Source: DASVEE01 sp036380735
Lineage (GTDB): Bacteria; Acidobacteriota; Thermoanaerobaculia; Gp7-AA8
Length of the DNA: 64,000 nucleotides
Reading direction: 5' to 3'
NCBI GenBank assembly: GCA_036380735.1
Contig: DASVEE010000012.1
Coordinates: 62,001 to 126,000 of the forward strand
The translations under genes were made by a program, and so were the position numbers. This document shows positions 59,441-64,000 of the stretch, in pieces. The notes under the pieces were generated by a model. The model searched no databases and was not told the DNA's origin. It worked only from the letters and a program-made list of their open reading frames with translations. Every line of letters starts with the position of its first letter. Position 1 is the stretch's first letter.

Positions 59441-60910
59441 TCACCGGATCGCCGTCCACAGGGCGATCCCCGTCACCTTGGGCACCACCAGGAAAATCAG
59501 CAGGGTGATGATGATGGCTGCGGCGACGTCCAGCAGGAAGCCCGCGCGCGCCATGGCCTTCACGCGCACCAGGCCTGTGGCGTAAACGATGGTGTTCGGC
59601 GCCGTGGCTACCGGCAGCATGAACCCAGACGACGCCGCCAGGACCGCTGGCACCATCAATAGATAAGGGTGCACGCCGATCGAGACGGCCAGCGCGGCGG
59701 CCACTGGCATCATCGCCGTTGCCGTGGCCACGTTCGACGCCACCTCCGACAGGAGCGTCACGACGAGGCACACCACTACGATCAGCAGCACCGGGTGCCA
59801 GTTGCCGACGAACGACAGCTTGGCGCCGGCCCACTTCGAGAAGCCGCTCGTTTCCAGCGCGTCGGCCAGGGCGAAGCCGCCGCCGAAGAGGATCAGGACG
59901 TCCCAGGGGATGCGCTTGAACTCCTCCCATTCCAGGAGGCGCTTTCCACCGCCGACCGGCAGCAGGAAGGCGAGGAACGCCATCGCCACGGCGACCGTCG
60001 CGTCGTTGATCGCCTTCGGCATCGCGAACAGGTTCGCCCAGCCGGGGAGCGTGAAGGAGCCGAAATTAATGTCGGCGCGAAAGACCCAGAGCAGCGCCGT
60101 CGTCGTGCAGAGCGCGAGCGCCGTCTTCTCCGCGCGCGTCATCGCGCCGGGGCGCTCCAGACCGAGCTGCTCGATCGGGACCGAGCCGCCGCGCGGGACG
60201 CGGGCGGCGACGACGAGGATGAACCAGCAGATCGGGAGCGCCAGGGCGAGATACACGACGCCGAACCCGAGCCACTCCGCGAACGTGATCACCTTCGCCT
60301 CGGGGAACAGCTCGCGGGCGGCGCCAAGGAAGATCAGGTTCGTCGGCGTACCGATCGGGGTGCCGATGCCACCGAGCGACGCGCCGTACGCGACGCCGAG
60401 GAGCGTCGCTTCGCCGATCGGGTGGTGCTCGTCCTTGCGCGCGCCGAGGCCGCCGACGATGGCCACCGCGATCGGCGCCATCATCAGGGTGGTCGCCGTG
60501 TTCGACATCCACATCGAGAGGATCGCCGTCACGAGCATCACCGCGAAGACGACGCGCCGCGGGGCGGTACCGACGCGGCGGAGGGCGTTGAAGGCGATCC
60601 GCCGGTGCAATCCCCACCGCTCGAACGTCGCCGAGACGAGGAAGCCGCCCATGAAGAGGAACACCGCCGGATTCGCGTATGGGGCCGCGATCTTTTCCGT
60701 CGTCGTGATCCCGGTGAGCGGAAACAGCACCAGCGGCAGCAGCGCCGCAAGCCCCATCGGCACTGCCTCCGTCAGCCAGAGCAGCGCCATCAGCAGCCCG
60801 ACGGCTAGCGTCGTCCGGATGGCCGCCGTGAAATCGCCGCTCACCGGAACGAGCAGGATCAAACCGGCGGCGGCGACACAGACCAGCAGTTTGCGAATGG
60901 AGATGGACAA
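59441..60910 (-). CDS. DASS-family (SLC13) sodium/dicarboxylate-type transporter
   Basis: A 489-residue polytopic membrane protein with the two DASS signatures in each half: SNTATTLMM and GTPIGTPTNLIF in the first, ASNVATATAMMP and ATAPNTIVYATG in the second. Bacterial relatives such as VcINDY import succinate and other dicarboxylates with sodium. Substrate specificity cannot be read here. The start is a TTG at 60910; no in-frame ATG fits before the first membrane helix. Confidence 0.9.
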   Translation of the reverse strand: MSISIRKLLVCVAAAGLILLVPVSGDFTAAIRTTLAVGLLMALLWLTEAVPMGLAALLPLVLFPLTGITTTEKIAAPYANPAVFLFMGGFLVSATFERWGLHRRIAFNALRRVGTAPRRVVFAVMLVTAILSMWMSNTATTLMMAPIAVAIVGGLGARKDEHHPIGEATLLGVAYGASLGGIGTPIGTPTNLIFLGAARELFPEAKVITFAEWLGFGVVYLALALPICWFILVVAARVPRGGSVPIEQLGLERPGAMTRAEKTALALCTTTALLWVFRADINFGSFTLPGWANLFAMPKAINDATVAVAMAFLAFLLPVGGGKRLLEWEEFKRIPWDVLILFGGGFALADALETSGFSKWAGAKLSFVGNWHPVLLIVVVCLVVTLLSEVASNVATATAMMPVAAALAVSIGVHPYLLMVPAVLAASSGFMLPVATAPNTIVYATGLVRVKAMARAGFLLDVAAAIIITLLIFLVVPKVTGIALWTAIR

Positions 60911-60919
60911 CTGCGCCTG

Positions 60920-60925
60920 ATTCTA
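60920..60925 (-). promoter_or_regulatory. Possible -10 element TAGAAT of the DASS gene
   Basis: TAGAAT on the minus strand, nine bases before the TTG start, the same layout as before the crp-like gene. No clear -35. Confidence 0.35.
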
Positions 60926-60999
60926 CGCGACGGCCGATTCCGCTGATTCCGGCAGTAAGGCGCGCCGGAGGAGTTCGTGCACCGGGAGACGGCGGAACC

Positions 61000-61039
61000 C
61001 ATGGGAAATGGGACGGATAGGACGAATGGGACGGATGGG
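61000..61039. repeat. Family A 9-bp array, left arm only
   Basis: Four GGACGGATA/GGACGAATG units between the DASS and cytochrome genes, directly before the 21-bp array. No right arm. Confidence 0.75.
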
Positions 61040-61054
61040 CAGCCGCCGCCCATT

Positions 61055-61328
61055 GCCGCGCGAATCAGAACGTTTGTTTCACGAATCACGGCGTTCCGAT
61101 TCAGGAATCAGAACGTCCGATTCAGGAATCAATACGTCCGATTCACCAGTCGAATGTTCGATTCACGAGTCAAACTTCCGGATTCGCGGATCGGATCGTC
61201 CGACTCGCGAATCAGATTCTTCCGATTCACGAGTCGGACCTGGTGGATTCAGCATCAGATTTTTTGATGCACGCATCAGATTTTTTGATTCGCGCATCAG
61301 ATTTTCTGATTCACACATCAGTTTCCTG
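61055..61328. repeat. Family G array 2: about 13 units of 20-22 bp with GATTC-GAATC dyads
   Basis: About 13 direct units, mostly 21 bp, each with a 12-bp dyad such as GATTCACGAATC and a 9-bp spacer such as AGAACGTCC or AGATTTTTT. One unit has GATGC-AC-GCATC, a paired change that keeps the dyad. It ends nine bases before the stop of the minus-strand cytochrome gene. With the family A arm it accounts for the 426-nt gap. Confidence 0.88.
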
Positions 61329-61336
61329 GTGCACCT

Positions 61337-62521
61337 CTATCGCTTCGTCACCCACTGCGCCAGACGGATGGCGTCTTCCTCCGCCAGCAGGCTGGCGTAC
61401 GTCGGCATCGGCGTGCCGGGCTTGAACTGCTCCGGGTGGCGGATCCAGCGGGCCACGTCCTCGACGTTCTTGCCCTTGGCGTTCTGCAGCTTCGCTTCGA
61501 ACTGCGCGCCCTGGCCGTGGCAGCTCGTGCAGCCGAGGGAGGCGAACATCTTCGACGGGTCATCGCCCTTCTTCGCTGGCGGCGCGGCGGTGCGCGCGAT
61601 CTGCTTCTCGAACTTCGGCACCGTCGAGAGGAACTTGTACAGCGCAAGCGTGTCGGTCTCGTCGAGGCCGCGGAAGCGCGGCATCACGCGCAGGGTCGTG
61701 CCGTCCGGACGCACGCCTTCGATCACGGCGAGGTGGAACTGCTCCGGCGTGAACGTGGCGAGGCCGGTCTTCGCGAAGGTGATGTTCGCCGTCTGCACCG
61801 GCTGGCCCGCCGGGTCGAGGAACTCGCCGCCGCCGGCGTACGCGCCCGGCTTCTGCAGCTTGTCGTGGCCGAAGCCGGCCGTGTGGCAGCCACCGCAGTC
61901 GTACACCTGCTCCGCCAGGTAGCGGCCCCACTCCACGTTCGCCGCTTTCGGCGGCGCCACGATCCCGTTGGCCGGGCGGTCGGGCACGCGCAGCCCACCT
62001 GCGCTGAGGGCGATGAACTTCCCTTGGGGACTGAGGCGGCTCCTCGGGTTGACCTTCGCGTCGGGCGCGAACAGCGGATCGTCGGAGCGGAGGTAGCCGA
62101 TCACCGCCGCCAGGTCCTCGTCGCTCATCCCGAGGGAGGGCATGATCGTGCGCTGGTTGTGGCGGTTGACGGCGAAGCGGATCTGCCGCGCGACCTGGCC
62201 ATCCGAGAGCCCGCCGATGCCGGCCGTCTTGTGGTGCGTCAGGTTCGCCGAGTGGAACTCGCCGAGGAAGGAGGGGACCTCCTTCATGTGCGCGCCGGCG
62301 GCGCGGTCGCTGTCCGGCTCGCGGTGGCAGCCTTCGCACATCGAATGGAAGATCGCCGCGCCTTTCGCGCGCGCCTCGGGCCGCATGTCTGCCTTGATGT
62401 CCGGCAGCGGCACGTCGACCTCACGAGAGAGTGTCACGTGCGCGTACCCCAGAGCCGATGTGATGAGCAACACGATCGTGACCGGGACCACGATCGCAGT
62501 TCGTTTCAGAATCTTCTTCAT
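61337..62521 (-). CDS. Three-haem membrane-anchored cytochrome c
   Basis: A 394-residue protein with an N-terminal membrane anchor (ILKRTAIVVPVTIVLLI) and three C-x-x-C-H haem sites: CEGCH, CGGCH and CTSCH, each in a separate cytochrome c domain with downstream Met (for example MPSLGMSDEDL, MPRFRG, MPTYASLLAEEDA). It resembles the cytochrome subunits of periplasmic alcohol or sugar dehydrogenases, passing electrons to a terminal oxidase. No dehydrogenase gene is adjacent. The ATG at 62521 gives the anchor directly; longer starts add about 24 residues. Confidence 0.88.
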   Translation of the reverse strand: MKKILKRTAIVVPVTIVLLITSALGYAHVTLSREVDVPLPDIKADMRPEARAKGAAIFHSMCEGCHREPDSDRAAGAHMKEVPSFLGEFHSANLTHHKTAGIGGLSDGQVARQIRFAVNRHNQRTIMPSLGMSDEDLAAVIGYLRSDDPLFAPDAKVNPRSRLSPQGKFIALSAGGLRVPDRPANGIVAPPKAANVEWGRYLAEQVYDCGGCHTAGFGHDKLQKPGAYAGGGEFLDPAGQPVQTANITFAKTGLATFTPEQFHLAVIEGVRPDGTTLRVMPRFRGLDETDTLALYKFLSTVPKFEKQIARTAAPPAKKGDDPSKMFASLGCTSCHGQGAQFEAKLQNAKGKNVEDVARWIRHPEQFKPGTPMPTYASLLAEEDAIRLAQWVTKR

Positions 62522-62599
62522 AGCCCGCGCAACATCGGTTTGCGCTGCGGCTGAGGCCGTGAGGGGAGTCACGTGGTTTTCGTTCGGTAACAAGAGGCG

Positions 62600-62694
62600 A
62601 GGGCTCAGGGCTGAGGGCCCAGGGCTCAGGGGCTGCGCTCCGCCGTCCTATCTGTCCTATAGGTCCTATCCGTCCTATTCGTCCTATCGTTCCC
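62600..62694. repeat. Mixed element: family D left arm, family A right arm
   Basis: GGGCTCA/GGGCCCA heptamers (62600-62632), a short GGCTGCGCTCCGCC link, then five family A units ending TCCTATCGTTCCC (62645-62694). It is the reverse pairing of the mixed element at 22450-22567. It lies between the divergent cytochrome and glgP genes. Confidence 0.85.
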
Positions 62695-62758
62695 ATGGTT
62701 TGCGTCAGAATGTCACTCCCGCGGGGCGCGTTTCGTCTAGCGTAGAGAAGAGAGATCC

Positions 62759-64000
62759 ATGAAGACCACCCGACCCGAAACGTCCTCTCGTGCGGTCCAC
62801 CTGCGCGAGGGGCTGGAAGCATTCTTACGATTCGCCCGCGGGCGCGTCTGGAACGAGGCTTCGCATCGCGAGCGCCTGCACGCTCTCGCCAGCTCCGTCC
62901 GCCGCCCCTCGCTCGACGCCATGCGCGAATCGGAGCGCCGTTACCGCGAGCAGGACGCCAAGCGCCTCTACTACCTCTCGATGGAGTTCCTCATGGGCCG
63001 TGCCCTCGGGAACAACCTCACCAACCTCGGTCTCTACGACGACGCCAAGGCGATCCTCTCCGATCTCGGCGAGGACCTCGAAGAGCTGCAGGGGCTCGAG
63101 CCCGACGCCGCGCTCGGCAACGGCGGTCTCGGACGCCTCGCCGCGTGCTTCCTCGACTCGCTGGCGACGCTCGATCTCCCCGGCTTCGGCTACGGCATCA
63201 ACTACGAATTCGGCCTTTTCCGCCAGTCGTTCATCAACGGCTACCAGCACGAACGCCCCGATCACTGGCTCGACGGCGGCTCGCCGTGGCTCGTCGAGCG
63301 ACACGATGAAGCCGTGCGCATCCCCGTCTACGGCTCCATCGCCCCCGAGACCATCAACGGCATCTATACGCCGCGATGGGTCGACTTCAAGATCATGATC
63401 GGCATTCCGCACGACATGCCGATCGTCGGCTACGGCGGCAAGACCGTGAACGTGCTGCGCCTCTTCAGCGCGCGCGCATCGGACGAATTCGACATCTCCA
63501 TTTTCAACTCCGGCGACTACATCAAGGCCGTCCACGACAAGATCCAGAGCGAGGCGATCTCCAAGATCCTCTACCCCTCGGACGCGGTGCAGTCGGGCCG
63601 CGAACTGCGTCTGCTCCAGGAGTACTTCCTCGTCGCCTGTTCCGTGCGCGACATCATCCGGCAGTTCCGCGAAGTCCACGAATCGCTCGCCCACTTCCCG
63701 GAGCACGTCGCCATCCAGATGAACGACACGCATCCGGCGCTCACCGTCGCGGAGCTCATGCGCTTCTTCGTCGACGAAGAGCGGATGCCGTGGGAAGAGG
63801 CGTGGCTGCTCACCGTCAGGACGTGCGGCTACACCAACCACACGCTGCTTCCCGAGGCGCTGGAGAAGTGGCCGTTCGATCTGCTCGAGCGCGTGCTGCC
63901 GCGGCACCTGCAGATCATCCAGGAGATCAACCGCAGGCTGGTGGCGGAAGTCGAGCGCCGCTTCCCCGGCGAGATCGGCATGACACACCGCGTCGCCGTG
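62759..64000 (+). CDS. glgP: Glycogen/maltodextrin phosphorylase, C-terminal part off the window
   Basis: The first 414 codons of a GT35 glycogen phosphorylase: LYYLSMEFLMGRALGNNL, EPDAALGNGGLGRLAACF, GYGINYEFGLF and VAIQMNDTHPALTVAEL are the hallmark segments. The enzyme releases glucose-1-phosphate from glycogen with PLP as cofactor; the PLP lysine lies further C-terminal, beyond the window. A purine-rich GAGAAGAGAGA precedes the ATG. The N-terminus is short, as in bacterial non-allosteric forms. Confidence 0.95.
   Translation, partial: MKTTRPETSSRAVHLREGLEAFLRFARGRVWNEASHRERLHALASSVRRPSLDAMRESERRYREQDAKRLYYLSMEFLMGRALGNNLTNLGLYDDAKAILSDLGEDLEELQGLEPDAALGNGGLGRLAACFLDSLATLDLPGFGYGINYEFGLFRQSFINGYQHERPDHWLDGGSPWLVERHDEAVRIPVYGSIAPETINGIYTPRWVDFKIMIGIPHDMPIVGYGGKTVNVLRLFSARASDEFDISIFNSGDYIKAVHDKIQSEAISKILYPSDAVQSGRELRLLQEYFLVACSVRDIIRQFREVHESLAHFPEHVAIQMNDTHPALTVAELMRFFVDEERMPWEEAWLLTVRTCGYTNHTLLPEALEKWPFDLLERVLPRHLQIIQEINRRLVAEVERRFPGEIGMTHRVAV

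Overview
The window is about 64 kb of GC-rich bacterial chromosome with compact, mostly single-gene or short-operon organisation. Several features point to the Acidobacteriota (inference, no rRNA present): two long duplicated-type MacB/FtsX permeases of the ADOP kind, a DUF4038 secreted hydrolase, an S46 peptidase next to M16 and M1 peptidases, an NtrC-type response regulator built into a MacB export operon, and an IPTL-CTERM surface protein. I see no phage, plasmid, IS or CRISPR module; this is core genome with unusual intergenic DNA.

Layout. 1-2300: partial MinD/ParA-like ATPase (-), a Crp/Fnr regulator, a CDP-alcohol phosphatidyltransferase, tRNA-Lys(CTT) and tRNA-Leu(TAG). 2400-8530: the classical protein quality-control block tig-clpP-clpX-lon. 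8860-11150: engB-rho. 11600-14020 (-): an unrecognised protein and an amidohydrolase. 14317-19000: a secreted DUF4038 protein and a class A penicillin-binding protein. 19438-22454: mlaE-mlaF-mlaD lipid-transport operon. 22633-24894: ugd-uxs, giving UDP-glucuronate and then UDP-xylose. 25114-27843: secreted subtilisin. 28038-36177 (-): a six-gene operon (permease, periplasmic adaptor, ATPase, sigma54-type response regulator, histidine kinase, GNAT). 36537-43726: S46, M16, M16-like and M1 peptidases, three of them translationally coupled, reading as a cell-envelope peptide-degradation set. 43809-46427: a second ADOP permease and an orphan DUF433 protein. 46571-50014: purA (-), a thiol dioxygenase, kbl. 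50143-59305: a DUF11/IPTL-CTERM surface protein (-), a SWIM-SNF2 helicase, a HYR-repeat secreted protein. 59441-64000: a DASS transporter (-), a three-haem cytochrome c (-), and the start of glgP.

The most unusual content is between the genes. Many gaps hold one or more short-period elements: (A) 9-bp units related to GGACGAATA, usually as a G-first arm and a mirrored C-last arm around a unique core, with recurrent termini; (B) 7-bp units related to GGTTTTC, mirrored around a GTGCTGCG/CGCAGCAC core; (C, D, E) other 7-bp alphabets (CCGTTGT, GGGCTCA, GAACGCA); (F) a long hairpin; and (G) two arrays of about 21-bp units, each a 12-bp dyad plus a 9-bp spacer, placed just 3' of two minus-strand genes. 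Families are nested and even mixed between the two sides of one element. I know of no described class that matches this ensemble, and it is the best candidate for something new here.

Function calls rest on motif recognition only; no database search was run. Gene starts were chosen by Shine-Dalgarno motifs, overlap with the previous stop, or by excluding repeat-derived leaders.
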